Assembly: GCF_033568475.1 (NCBI RefSeq)
Contig: NC_133122.1
Span: forward strand, 145,342,861-145,406,860
From: Henckelia pumila
Taxonomy: Eukaryota > Streptophyta > Magnoliopsida > Lamiales > Gesneriaceae
Length of the DNA stretch: 64,000 nucleotides
Direction: 5' to 3'
The notes beneath the pieces are model-generated. The model saw only the letters and a list, made by a program, of their open reading frames with translations, was not told the DNA's origin and made no database searches. This document shows positions 10,739-21,957 of the stretch, in pieces. Positions within the stretch are counted from its first letter, which is position 1. Each line of letters begins with the position of its first letter. Position numbers and translations under genes: made by a program.

Positions 10739-11913
10739 TGTTAGAACCTAATTGGGGGGGGGGGGGGGGGGGGGGGGATTTAGGTTCTATTGGCAACTTT
10801 AGCAATTTAAAATAATTATGCAAATACGCAAGCGGAAGACTTAAAGCAATCAATAATAAATGTGGTAAATAAATGCGTAATGTAAATAAAGCAGTAAAAG
10901 GGATCAGAGATGTTTATGAAAGTTCGACGATAAATCGTCTACGGCTCCCCTTCTTGGTTAAGATCGATTAACCAAGGATCCACTAGCACTTCGAACGTCT
11001 TGGCCTTGATGGCTCCAAGGATAGTCGTACAACTCAACACAATCACCGCGCCGATACAACTCGATACTCTTGGCCTTAAGGGCTCCAAGGATAGCCTCAA
11101 CACAACAACACACTTGGCTTCACACTCAAGTGTTTACAAAGATTGCACAACCAACTCACAAATGATTTTTACAAACAACTCTCGATTTTTGAGCGAATAT
11201 ATCGAATAACTCTTTGATAGAACACTTTGAATGAAATGAGATGCTTGCAAGAGATGAGAGTGAATTGGATACTTCAAATGGCTTGGAATGGCCTCTATTT
11301 ATAGTTGCAACTTCGGCATCGATCGGAACTTTCGTTCCCTGCATCGAAGCTTCCGAAATTTGAATTATGAGATCACGCGGGTGTACAGGATCGGAACTTC
11401 CGATCCCTTATCGGAGCTTCCGATCGGCGCATTAAATGTGTTGTCGGCCAAAATTCTTCCGGACAGGATTATCAGGCCACCGTTGCAGATCGGAACTTCC
11501 GATCCATGATCGGTGCTTCCGATCTCCCCATTTCGTAGCTTCCGTTCTGCTTCCGAACAATAAAAAAATGTCTGAAAAATAGATCGGAGGTTCCGATCGT
11601 CCCTTAGCCTCCGAAGGTACTTCTGATCCTGATCGGAGGTTCCGATTTCCAATCGGAGCTTCCGATACCGTAGCAGTATAATTCTTCAAAATTTGTTTAT
11701 GATCTTGAAAGCAACTTGTTTGCAATATGATCTTGATAGATTGAGCCTCAATTCAACTTGAATATTTTAACTCTGTAATATTTTCACTGTAAACATTAGT
11801 AAAGTTTTTAACCTAGTTTTATTAATCATCAAAACACAGAGAAATGAGACATGTAAATGCATTAAAAACATCAATCTCACAATCCGATATTTATATGCGT
11901 TTAAGACGTAACA
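10739..11913 (-). repeat. 3' LTR of element 2
   Basis: 1175 bp. It holds a run of 24 G's at 10754-10777 sitting in the loop of an inverted repeat (TAGAACCTAA / TTAGGTTCTA), and a cluster of GATCGGAA(C/G)(T/C)TTCCGATC palindromes at 11310-11670. The minus-strand polypurine tract (AAAGGAGGAGAT) adjoins it at 11914-11925. Confidence 0.93.
11310..11672. repeat. Palindrome cluster in LTR of element 2
   Basis: At least seven full or partial copies of GATCGGAACTTCCGATC-like dyads (about 11313, 11391, 11408, 11489, 11505, 11581, 11632, 11653). The same block recurs in the other LTR at 19410-19765. Sirevirus LTRs in other plants are known to carry CGG...CCG palindrome clusters. The sequence here fits that pattern in a different spelling. 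Confidence 0.85.
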
Positions 11914-12255
11914 ATCTCCTCCTTTTGATGATCACAAAACTTGGTTAAACAATAGGAGATATAAAATATACGGTAAGCATTAAACAATTAAATTGCATAT
12001 AAAAGCTATACGATAAACTTAAACAATATAAATTGCATATAAAAGCTCCCCCTGAATTAAGCAACAAAAGTTAACAAATAAACAAATTTTATCCCATTAG
12101 TTAACTAATTAATCTTTTAACCAATTAATTATCTCTCTTTTGTGATAAGCAAAAAGTAAAAAGATATAAAAGTACAAATTAATTTTATTACAATAACTTT
12201 TAATACAAAGCAAAATAAAAGTACAACTAAAAATAAAACAAGTGCAAAATAAAAT

Positions 12256-13471
12256 CTAAGAGTCATCATCATGCTGAGGAGGAGGATAGCGAGCGACAAA
12301 ATCATCAAATCGAGTCTCCAAAGAGGCAACTCTAGCAGTCAACTCGGAAAAATGAGTGTTCATACTCGTTTCCATGCGATGAAGAGTCTCGAAGAGTCGG
12401 TCGTTAGGGAATTGGTTTACTGGGGTTGCAGGAACCTCAGGAGCCTGGAAAAGAAGTTCATCAAGGTTGGCCGCAAAGGCTTCAAAACTGTAAGAGGATG
12501 GAATGTCTGTGTTAGGTGGACCAGTCGAAAAACCTTTGATTTGGATAGAATGAGGAAGAGAGGAATATGCTAAATGAAAATAAAAAATAAGAGAATATTT
12601 AGAAAATACTCTTCCTGGGTCTTCAACCCATCGAGAGTAGACAGGATTCCAGGATAAATCCATCCTGGTGATAGACTGATGGTTAATGATATGTTGTTTG
12701 GATTTCAAGAGGAAGTATCCCCTCAAATTCAATATCAAAACGACTCAAAATCTTGTTAATAAACCGGGCAAAAGGAAAGAAAACCTTTTTAGCCGTCTTT
12801 GTCGTGTGATGCATAGTCTGCATAAGAAAGCGCGAAAGGTTAAAAGGTCGAGAAGAAATAATATGAAATAGGACGTACAAATCTAGATATTTGCAAGTGG
12901 AGAGGTCTCCACTGCTAGGAACGATGGATGTGGTAATGAGTTTTTGAATGATTTAAAAATCGGGACAAAGACTCTTGAGATGGATACGATCGTCAGCATC
13001 AGTAGCTGGACGACCAAGAATGGTAGAAAGAAATAACTCACGATCAAAGTTAGGATCATTTTGAGGCCAGGATTGCGAGAAGTATTCACCGGGTCCATTC
13101 CTGGGAAGATCAAACCAGGAGGACAAATCAGCAGAAGAAAAACGAATATGCCTTCCTTGAACGATCGTGGCAATGGTGATATCATCATGGCCTAATTCGA
13201 GTTCAAGATTGGCATAAAACTCGTGAATGAGAGGAGCAAAAATGAAATCAGGGACGGATGGCTGAAAGAAGGATCCCCACTGTTGAGCATTGATTAAGTT
13301 CAACAGGAGGAGATGAGCCTAGCCCAAATAGGTGGTATCTAAGATACGACCAGGATGAATAGTACGACCCAGATAGTCGTCAGGAATGGGCCTAGAAATA
13401 GTAGGCTGGGTAGGGTCATGGGTTTGGGCTAGGCTTGTACTGGCTTCAGCACGACGACGTTTGGGAGCCAT
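12256..13471 (-). pseudogene. Extra third ORF of element 2 (env-like/'plant transposon protein' type), broken
   Basis: An ATG at 13471 opens a frame with a basic MAPKRRR start. An in-frame TAG falls at codon 51 (13319-13321) and the frame then continues to 12953. Homology-like coding sequence carries on through other frames at 12683-12880 and 12256-12738, so at least two frameshifts have occurred. The middle part (NLINAQQWGSF, FYANLELE, WFDLPRNGPGEY) resembles the plant-transposon-protein domain found downstream of pol in some Sireviruses. The last part is acidic and heptad-rich (likely coiled coil). No signal peptide or clear membrane anchor is visible, so an envelope role is unproven. The sister element at 60299 lacks this ORF. 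Confidence 0.6.
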
Positions 13472-13557
13472 TTAGAGATTTTTTTGGAACAAAGAAGAGA
13501 AAAGAATGATTTTTGGTGTGAAGAAAACGGAATGAGCGATAAAATTTTTATAGATGA

Positions 13558-13870
13558 GATCGATCGGAATCTCCGATCTTTAGATCGGAAGTTCCGATCC
13601 AGCGGTCCTCTTATATTAGGTCACATGTCGATCGGAGGATCCGAACTAGCTTCGGACGTTCCGATCTCAAGGCGGTAATAAATGATAAGGCGGTGAAAAG
13701 AATTTTGAAAGCCAGGTCAGATGCGTATTGGAAGCTCCGATCCTGATCGGAGGTTCCGATCTGCGTCTTGGAGGAAAAAATTACCGCGCAGAATAAAAAA
13801 TGGCGGGATACGGATAGGAAGTTCCGATCCTTGATCGGTAGTTCCGATCGGCCTGAGGCAGAAATCATGA
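13558..13870. repeat. Second palindrome cluster inside element 2
   Basis: The same GATCGGAA...TTCCGATC dyads as in the LTRs recur outside the LTR, in the gap between pol and the third ORF (about 13560, 13581, 13629, 13652, 13727, 13745, 13814, 13834). 13871-14054 is AT-rich spacer. Confidence 0.85.
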
Positions 13871-14054
13871 TTTTGACTCTTAAATTTTAAAAAGAAATTG
13901 CAATTAAGCCCTCAAACAAATAATCCACATAAAATGTAAGCTTTATAATTTTTGAATAAATACAATTAATTTGTATTATCAAAAAATAAGTTGCTTGAAT
14001 TTATTATTAGGTTCTCCCTTAATATGACATTTAAATTATTATGTCTAATTATGA

Positions 14055-17000
14055 TTACAACTCAATCATGTCAAGTTCACCACGCAAACGAATAAAATTA
14101 TTTTCATCTAGTGGTTTTGTAAAAATATCGGCAATTTTATTTGTTGTGTCAACATATTGAAGTTCAACTTCATTTTGTTCGATGTGGTCACGAATAAAAT
14201 GATGACGAATGTCAATATGTTTGGTGCGCGAATGTTGAATCGGATTCTTTTTTAGACATGTGGCGCTAGTGTTATCACAGAAAATAGGGATTTTTGAAAA
14301 AGATACACCATAGTTGAGCAATTGATGCTTCACCAAAGAATTTGCGCACAACAACTACCAGCAGCCATATATTCGGCTTCGATTATTGACAACGCAACAC
14401 AATTTTGTTTTTTGGAAAACCAAGAGACTAAACAGTTTTCTAAAAATAAACAAGTTCCACTAGTGCTTTTCTTGTCCATCTTATATCCACCAAAGTCGGC
14501 ATCACAGTATGCTTTTAAGTCAAAGAAAGAATTTTTCGAATACCACAAGCCGAGATTTTGAGTATTTGAGAGATATTTGAAAATGCGTTTTAAGGCGAAC
14601 AAATGTGATTTCTTTGGACATGATTGAAATCGTGCACACAAGCAAACACTAAACATAATGTCTGGCCTACTAGAAATAGCATACAGTAAGGAGTCAATCA
14701 TACTACGAAAGGAAGATTGATCTACAGATTTACCATTTTCATCCTTGTCGAGTCTGATTGTCGTGCTCATCGGTGTGGATGATGATTTTGTGTTCTCCAT
14801 CCCAAACTTCTTTAGAATCTCCTTGATGTACTTTCTTTGGTTCACAAAGAACCCATCTTTGCACTGTTTGATTTGCAATCCGAGGAAATAGTTAAGTTCC
14901 CCCATCATGCTCATCTCAAAGTGTTCCTGCATAAGCTTGGACAAATCTTGACAGAGAAATTCGTTAGTAGAACCAAAAATTATGTCATCAACATAAATTT
15001 GCACAATCAATAAATCATCTTTGACATTTTTGGTAAATAAAGTAATGTCAATCTTTCCTCTCGAAAAACCATTTGAAATAAGGAAAGTAGAAAATTTTTC
15101 ATACCAAACTCTAGGAGCTTGTTTCAAACCATACAAAGCTTTGTTTAGTCTATACACATGATCAGGCAATAAAGCATCAACAAAGCAATCAGGTTGTTCA
15201 ATGTAAACTTCCTCTTTTAATTCACCATTCAGGAATGCACTCTTAATATCCATTTGAAATAACTTGAAATTTCTAGAGCAAGCAAAAGCAAGTAGCATGC
15301 GAATAGATTCAAGTCGGGCAACAGGAGCATATGTTTCATCATAATCAATGCCTTCTTCTTTACTATAATCTTTTGCTACAAGTCTAGCTTTATTTCTAGT
15401 GATCGTACCATGCTCATCAAGTTTATTCCTAAAGACCCATTTAATACCAATAATAGATCTATCATGCGGCCTAGGAACAAGACACCAAACATCATTGCGT
15501 TTGAATTCATTTAATTCATCTTGCATAGCAATAATCCAAGAATCATCTAATAAAGCATCATCAATACACTTAGGTTCAACATGAAAAACAAAGGCAAGAT
15601 GATTGCAAATATTGTTAAGAGAAGAACGAGTGGTTACTCCCTTCGAAGGACTGCCGATGATAAGATCCATTGGGTGATCTTTGTGAAGCGTCCATTCCTT
15701 CGAAAGTGGTGTTTCCTCAACAGAAACATCTATATCATTTAGGCTTGAGGAGGTCATATATTCTTCGAGTATTTCTACATCATCATTGTTAGTAGTACGA
15801 GAAACTATAGACATAGATTCATCAAATATAACATGCATAGATTCTTCAACTAATAAAGTACGTTTATTAAATACTCTAAAAGCCTTACTTGAGGTAGAAT
15901 ACCCGAGAAAGATGCTTTTGTCGGACTTGACATCAAACTTATCGAGATTATCCTTATCATTATTATGGATGTAGCATTTTGATCCGAAAGCTTGAAAGTA
16001 TGAAATGTTAGGCTTTCTCTCTCTCCATAATTCATATGGAGTTTTCTTGAGAATGGGTCTTATTGATACACGATTGATGATATAACAAGCAATGTTCATT
16101 GCTTCAGCCCAAAAATATTTTGGTAGAGAATGCTCACATATCATGGTTCTTGCAATCTCTACAAGTGTCCTATTTTTCCTCTCAAAGACTCCATTTTGTT
16201 GAGGAGTCCTAGGACAAGAAAAATTGTGACTGATGTCTTTCTCTTCACAAAAATTTGTAAAACTCTCATTTTGAAATTCAGTTCCGTGGTCACTACGGAT
16301 CTGCTTTATTGAAATATTTTTCTCATTCTCAACGCGTTTGACAAAAGTTTTAAAATAATCAAAGGTATCATTTGTGTGGGCTAAAAACAACATTCACGTG
16401 AAGCGTGAGAAATCATCCACAATGACAAATGCATAAAGTTTTCCTCCTAGGCTAGCGTTCCTCGAAGGACCACATAGATCTAGGTGGAGAATTTCAAGGG
16501 GCATAGAAGTAGATACAAAATTTTTGCTTTTAAAAGATTCCTTTGTATGTTTGCCAAGTTGACATGCATCACAAACAAAATCTAATTTTAAATTGAGTTT
16601 TGGCATACCAACTACTAGATCAAGTTTAAAAAGTTTTTCAATGGTACTAGGACCAACATGACCTAATCGTCTATGTCAAAGAATGTTGTCATCAACATTC
16701 AAGGATACAAGGCTTTTAATATTTGTCAAAAATAAATTATTTAAAGAAACCTTGTAAACATTTTCACTTCTATATCCTTTAAAATTTATGGATTTGCCAG
16801 ATGTGAGTGATATAGTGCAGTGTTGGGGAGTGAATTTGACTTCATAACCTCTATCGCACAATTGACTTATGCTTAGTAGATTATTCTTAAGTCCTTTCAC
16901 TAGAAGTACATCATCAATCAAGCAGGATTTAGATATACATATTAAGCTGATTCCTTCGATTACTCCTTTGTTGTTGTCTCCAAAGGTGACAGTTCCCTTC

Positions 17001-17095
17001 TCTTTTTGTTTGACTGATTGGAGTAGCTCCTTGTTCCCCATCATATGTCTAGAACATCCACTGTCTAGATACCATATGCTAGGGAGAACATTTTT
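14055..17095 (-). pseudogene. Pol of element 2 (protease-integrase-RT-RNase H), broken
   Basis: Read right to left. The protease active site WYLDSGCSRH lies at about 17045-17080, then the pre-integrase region (to 16676), the zinc-binding CDACQLGKHT (about 16570) and LDLCGPSR, and the integrase core (RSDHGTEFQNE, about 16300). Reverse transcriptase follows with YVDDIIFGS (about 14980), then RNase H with CDADFGG and EAEYMAAGS. Breaks: a stop at about 16676, loss of frame between 16606 and 16676, a stop at 16394, and a 1-bp deletion near 14340 that separates the last ~95 codons. The longest open piece is 687 codons (14330-16393). Comparison with the sister copy at 62184-64000 pinpoints the 1-bp loss. 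Confidence 0.9.
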
Positions 17096-17700
17096 CCCAT
17101 TTCCCTACAAAAAATTGATTTTGGTACCCTTTAGTTCTTTTGGGTCCATAGTGTTAGAAAAGAGAGATACAAAATGGACTTCTAAGAGTTCAGTCTCTCA
17201 TAGCAACATCATCGTCACTTTCCAAGAGTGCTCCTAGCAGTAGGTAGGGCTATGGACTCTTTAAAAACCTATTTCCTTGGACAGAGCAGCGTTCATCAGG
17301 AAGACCAGTCGCAAGTCAAGGCAGTTTAAACCGGTCTATGATGAACTCCCTTAGATCATGATCTCATAATGCCTACTGATGAGTTGTTAAGTACTCTTAG
17401 GCCTCCATTTCATATAGCTCTTTTGATCATATTGATATTTCAAAGATCTAAATTTATGTCTCGCATGACCTATTTTACAGCAGTAAGAGCATGTAGGGGT
17501 GATCTCATTTTTGCTTTAGCAATAAGGCTAGCAAAGTTTATAGATTTCTTACCATACCCTATTCCATTTTTATCAAGACTACATTTTTGCATGTTTAGTA
17601 AATTATTCAATTTATTACTAATAACATTGAATTTATCAAATGATTTTTATAAATGAGCTATATCATCCTTTAATCTTAGGTTTTCATGTTCCTTAGTTTC
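17096..17700 (-). other. Degraded gag-pol junction of element 2
   Basis: This stretch lies between the recognisable Gag and protease parts. The minus strand shows short Gag-like fragments interrupted by several stops. No frame longer than ~100 codons makes sense as host protein. Confidence 0.55.
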
Positions 17701-18800
17701 TTATCCATTTTTTAGATTTCTATTTTCCTTTCTAAGAGATTTAGCCATATCAAACATATGTTTATATGCATGCAATAATTCATCATAGGAAGGTACCTCG
17801 TCATCGTCGTTGGAGACGATGTCATCACTCCTAGCCATGAGGCAGATGTTAGCTTCCTCCTCGTCATCATCGCTGTCGCTCCAAGTTGCTAATAGGGCTT
17901 TCTTCTTGCCTTTGTCAAATTTTTTCTTGAGAGGGCACTCATTTGCATAGTGAACTTGTTGTTGACAGTTGTAGCATGTTACTTTCTTGTCCGTTTTCTT
18001 TTTGAAGTTGTTTCCTCGCATAAATCTTTTGAAATTTCTTGCGAAGAGTGTCATATCATCATCATCATCTTCTTTGACTTGGGTGGATAAGGCAATCCCC
18101 TTTGCCTTGATCTTCTCATCTTCCTTCTTTGATTCTTTCCTTGTGGATACTTCCAACTCATGGGTTTTTAGGGTCCCATGGAGTTGATCAAGATCATAAG
18201 ATGCGGTGTCGCCTTTATTAGACTCAATGATGGCCGTTCTTTTGGCATCCCACTCCTTGGGTAAGGCGCGTGGAGCTCTCCTCCACACTTGTTTGGTTGG
18301 ATATTGTTCTCCAAGTTGGGCTAGCTCATTGATGATTTGAGAGAGCCTCCGAAACATTGTGTCTATATCTTCATTGGATTCCATCTCAAATGTCTCGTAT
18401 TTGAGTTGTAGAAGATCTATATTTGTCTCTTTGACTTGATTGGTTCCCTCGTGGCATATCTCCAATTTGTCCCAAATTCTTTTGCGGAGGAGCACATCGA
18501 GATCCGGTTGTACTCGTTCATATCTAGGGAACAATGCAAAATATTCATAGCTTTAGCATTTTGAGATATTAATTTCATATCCTCCTTTGAAAAGTCATCC
18601 ATTCCCTTTGGAATGTTAACCCCTTCAACCTCTTTAATAAGTATATAGGGACCTTTCACCATTACTTTTCAAAGGTCATAATCTACGGATTGGATATGTA
18701 GGGACATTCAATTTTTCCAATAGCCGTAGTTTATGCCGTTGAAAAGAGGAGGACGATTGGTTGATTGCCCTTGAGCATAATTGCTCGCTAGATTTGCCAT
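17701..18800 (-). pseudogene. Gag of element 2, broken
   Basis: The ATG at 18800 starts MANLASNYAQG followed by RPPLFNGINYGYWKN, a Sirevirus-type Gag opening. A stop at 18708 interrupts the frame, which resumes to about 18530, where a frameshift moves it to the 18534-17701 frame. Visible features are a UBN2-like Gag region, a lysine/glutamate-rich linker, a CCHC zinc knuckle (CYNCQQQVHYANEC, about 17960-17990) and an acidic SDSDDDEEE segment. The protein would coat element RNA. It cannot be made whole from this copy. Confidence 0.88.
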
Positions 18801-18835
18801 AGAGCCTTTTTGAAAATATTTTGAAAAAAAAAGGT

Positions 18836-18848
18836 GGCTCTGATACCA
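18836..18848 (-). promoter_or_regulatory. Primer-binding site of element 2
   Basis: The minus strand reads TGGTATCAGAGCC two bases inside the 5' LTR, a perfect match to the 3' end of plant initiator-Met tRNA. Confidence 0.93.
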
Positions 18849-18850
18849 CT

Positions 18851-20004
18851 TGTTAGAACCTAATGGGTGGGATTTAGGTTCTATTGACAACTTTAGCAAT
18901 TTAAAGCAATTATGCAAATACGCAAGCGAAAGACTTAAAGTAATCAATAATAAATGCGGTAAATAAATGCGTAATGTAAATAAAGCAGTAAAAGGGATGA
19001 GATGTTTATGGAAGTTCGACGATAAATCGTCTACGTCTCCCCTTCTTGGTTAAGATCGATTAACTAAGGATCCACTAACACTTCGAACGTCTTGGCCTTG
19101 ATGGCTCCAAGGATAGCCGTACAACTCAACATGATCACCGCGCCGATACAACTCGATACTCTTGGCCTTAAGGGCTCCAAGGATAGCCTTAACACATCAA
19201 CACATTTGGCTTCACACTCAAGTGTTTACAAAGATTGCACAACCAACTCACAAATGATTTTTACAAATAACTCTCGATTTTTGAGCGAATATATCGAATA
19301 ACTCTTTGATAGAACACTTTGAATGAAAGGAGATGCTTGCAAGAGATGAGAGTGAATTGGATACTTCAAATAACTTGAAATGACCTCTATTTATAGTTGC
19401 AACTTCGGCATCGATCGGAACTTCCGTTCCCTACATCGAGCTTCCGAAATTTGAATTCTGAGATCACACGGGTGTACAGGATTGGAACTTCCGATCCCTC
19501 ATCGAAGCTTCCGATCGGCGCATTAAATGTGTTGTCGGCCAAATGTCTTTCGGACAGGATTATCAGGCCACCGTTGCAGATCGGAACTTCCGATCCATGA
19601 TCGGTGCTTCCGATCTCCCCATATCGTAGCTTTCGTTCTGCTTCCGAACAATAAAAAAAATGTCTGAAAATAGATCGGAGGTTCCGATCGTCCTTTAGCT
19701 TCCGAAGGTACTTTTGATCCTGATCGGAGGTTCCGATCTCCAATCGGAGCTTTCGATCCCGTAGCAGTATAATTCTTCGAAATTTGTTTCTGATCTTGAA
19801 AGCAACTTGTTTGCAATATGATCTTTGATAGATTGAGCCTCTATTCAACTTGAATATTTTAACTCTGTAATATGCTCACTATAAATATTAGTAACGTTTT
19901 TAACCTAGTTTTGTTAATCATCAAAACACAGAGAAATGAGACTTGTTAATGCATTAAAAATATTATTCTCACAATCCGAGATTTATATGCGTTAAGGCGT
20001 AACA
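18851..20004 (-). repeat. 5' LTR of element 2
   Basis: 1154 bp, the partner of 10739-11913. Its tip reads TAGAACCTAAT-GGGTGGG-ATTTAGGTTCTA, so the G run seen in the other LTR is short and interrupted here. The palindrome cluster lies at about 19410-19765. The CATAT duplication follows at 20005-20009. Confidence 0.93.
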
Positions 20005-20285
20005 CATATATGTAAACATTGAATTTAAAAGGCTGACTATTTATTCATCATCACAAAGACCAAAAATTATACAATTATTTATGGAATGATCTTGCAATTA
20101 ACGAATAAATATTTTTACAATAGATGGAGATATATAAACTGGTTATAGCTTTTTGTAACTTAAAAACACATGTTTTTAAAGTAATTTTTTTTGAAAAATT
20201 TTATAAATAAATCTTTACAATAATTAGTTATTAACATTACTCACTACTTCTTCTAATGACTAATATAATAATATGAAAAGTTCGG
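20005..20285. repeat. Older tandem duplicate, copy 2 (right part)
   Basis: Continues the duplicated segment interrupted at 10738. It matches 10200-10500, including the ATGATCTTGCAATCAACGAA-type stretch and GACTAATA near its end. Confidence 0.65.
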
Positions 20286-20289
20286 TTAT

Positions 20290-20850
20290 GCAATAAGTTT
20301 TCATGCCGAGTAGAGCGATCGAATCATGACGCTTAGGTTGTTGTGCGGTTTAAAAGATTTGATAAAACGACAAGCGCTCAATCCTACAATTAATATTAGA
20401 GTCATGACAAGATCATGTAATCGATTCTCATTGATTGCAAGGAGTGCAATTATTAGGAAGAATAATGTTGGAATGCATGCAATAATTGTCCTTGTTGGGT
20501 AGAGCGGTCGAATCAAGGCGCTTGAGCCCTCGAGCTGCTATGTGATTTAAAAGATTTGAGTTGCATCATTACCACTAGATATAATTAAATTTTGGTAAAG
20601 TCTCGGTCCTACAATTAGTATCAAACCCAAGGTCGTGAGTTCAATTCTCATTGATTACAATGAGTGCAATTATTGGAAAGGAGATTGTTGGAATGCAATA
20701 ATTGTCCATGTTGGGTAAATGATTGAACTAGCGATCGGACCTTGACACTTGGGCTACTGCGCGGTTTAAAAAAAAATTGAGTTGCACCATTACTACCAGC
20801 TATAGTTTTTGGTAAAATGGCAAGTGGTCGGTCCTACATCGTCCAACAAA
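20290..20850 (+). repeat. Tandem tRNA-derived SINE-like units
   Basis: About two and a half copies of a ~220-bp unit. Shared landmarks are GTAATCGATTCTCATTGATTGCAA / GTGAGTTCAATTCTCATTG (pol III B-box-like, about 20413 and 20634), TGTTGGAATGC.., TGTTGGGTA, GCGGTTTAAAA and CGGTCCTACA. The last copy shows ATGGCAAGTGGTC, a good A-box, at about 20816. This suggests a SINE-type unit that became tandemly repeated. No poly-A tail or target duplication was found, so the class is tentative. Confidence 0.5.
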
Positions 20851-21762
20851 AGAATAAAGATATAAAAATGCAAATAATTTATGAAGGAAACATCACAAGA
20901 ATTGTTATTGAACATTATGATAATTTTTTTTATAAAGAATAAAAAAAGGGATGACAAACGAAAAAAATCGTGAAAGAGGGACAAATGGTTATATAAACTT
21001 ATAAACGAAAAAAATGAGCAGTAATTTAATTTAATGTTTAGAATTCATTATCTATATTATTTTTTCTCATAAGCAATAAAGGTAAAATAATTTTTCAATA
21101 TCATGTATTATTATATTTTGTCTTAAATTTTATTTTATTAAATTTGTCCTGATATCAAATTTCTATATATATATTTTTTAATTTTTAATTTATACAAAAT
21201 TATAATATTTAACAACCATGCATGATTTTCAACAACTATAGATTCAATTATATTTGTAACACATAAAATCTTTGAACAAAGATTGAATTCACACTCATTT
21301 ATAATATATTAATATATGCATGTTCTACATATTATATTATATTGAATTTTACTATTGACTAAAATACCATGAAAATCATTATTTAACTACACTTTAATCT
21401 TTTTCTCATCCCAAATCATTTATTTAACCGTATTTATCGATAATAAAATGTGTTTTCACGTGCATCGCATCACACGTGTATTTTGTTAGTAATATTAAAA
21501 ACATCTCGTTACATATTCAGTGTCAATTTATGAGACAAAATGGACGTAGGACCAATTGGGGCTTATTCAATATATATAGTTTTATGTATGGGGAAGTTTT
21601 TCAACTCGTTGAATTTTCATGAAGAGTTAGGTAGCAGCCAATCTACAGATATATCAAAGGTTTTAGTTCGTTAATTTTGGTTATTTTTCATCGAAATTAA
21701 ATCTAATAAACATAAATAAATAAAATAACAAAAGGATGGTTTATGCAGTTTATCCACGCAAC
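20851..21762. other. AT-rich spacer, nothing recognised
   Basis: Very AT-rich. It includes the intron-side flank of the broken MLP-like exon. No coding frame, repeat boundary or RNA gene could be supported. Confidence 0.5.
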
Positions 21763-21957
21763 GAACGTATATTTCCATCGAAAAACAGAGCCATCGATAC
21801 CATAGTCGCCTTGGTGTATAGTTCACAAGCTTGAATTTTCGCGGGGTGACATTGGACAAGTGGTGTGGCCTGTTGCTCGTTAGGTTATGAAATACATCCC
21901 CGCTGGCTTTGAATGCTACTTGGGGCAAGAAGCTTGCAAGGTATTAATTCCGGCCAT
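21763..21957 (-). pseudogene. MLP-like exon 1, broken
   Basis: The minus strand from the ATG at 21957 aligns with exon 1 of the intact MLP-like gene (QVAFKA-GDVFH, RPHHLSNVTP). An extra ~5 bp soon after the ATG and one extra base further on shift the frame. The exon end reads CGTTCG-TTGC where the intact copy has a GT donor, so splicing is lost too. With the exon 2 scrap at 9541-9652 it forms one dead gene whose intron was enlarged by element 2. It is a tandem relative of the gene at 23570-24430. Confidence 0.85.

Larger units (their letters stand above)
10739..20004 (-). mobile_element. Complete but inactivated Sirevirus-like Copia element (element 2)
   Basis: LTRs at 10739-11913 and 18851-20004 are near-identical and start TGTTAGAACC. 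The 5-bp target duplication CATAT is exact (10734-10738 and 20005-20009). The primer-binding site is a perfect initiator-Met tRNA match. Order on the minus strand: Gag, protease, integrase, reverse transcriptase, RNase H, then an extra ORF before the 3' LTR. Gag opens with an RPPLFNG-type motif. That motif, the extra downstream ORF and the palindrome-rich LTRs are Sirevirus (SIRE1/Maximus-type) traits. Stops and frameshifts in gag, pol and the third ORF show it cannot move alone. Confidence 0.92.

Noticed and set aside
11310..11672. Regularly spaced palindromes resembling a CRISPR-like or iteron array
   Set aside because: The dyads are irregularly spaced, lie within retrotransposon LTRs and occur in a plant nuclear genome; no cas or replication gene is nearby.
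11288..11725. Several overlapping frames repeating the residues RNLRS or GTSD on both strands of the LTR
   Set aside because: They come from the palindrome words in the LTR and recur identically in 19387-19848. No start context or homology.
12271..12573. 100-codon plus-strand frame opposite the third ORF of element 2
   Set aside because: It is antisense to the degraded element ORF, with no homology or independent context.
20301..20516. 71-codon minus-strand frame with hydrophobic stretches suggesting a small membrane protein
   Set aside because: It overlaps the SINE-like tandem units and changes between copies, as non-coding repeats do.
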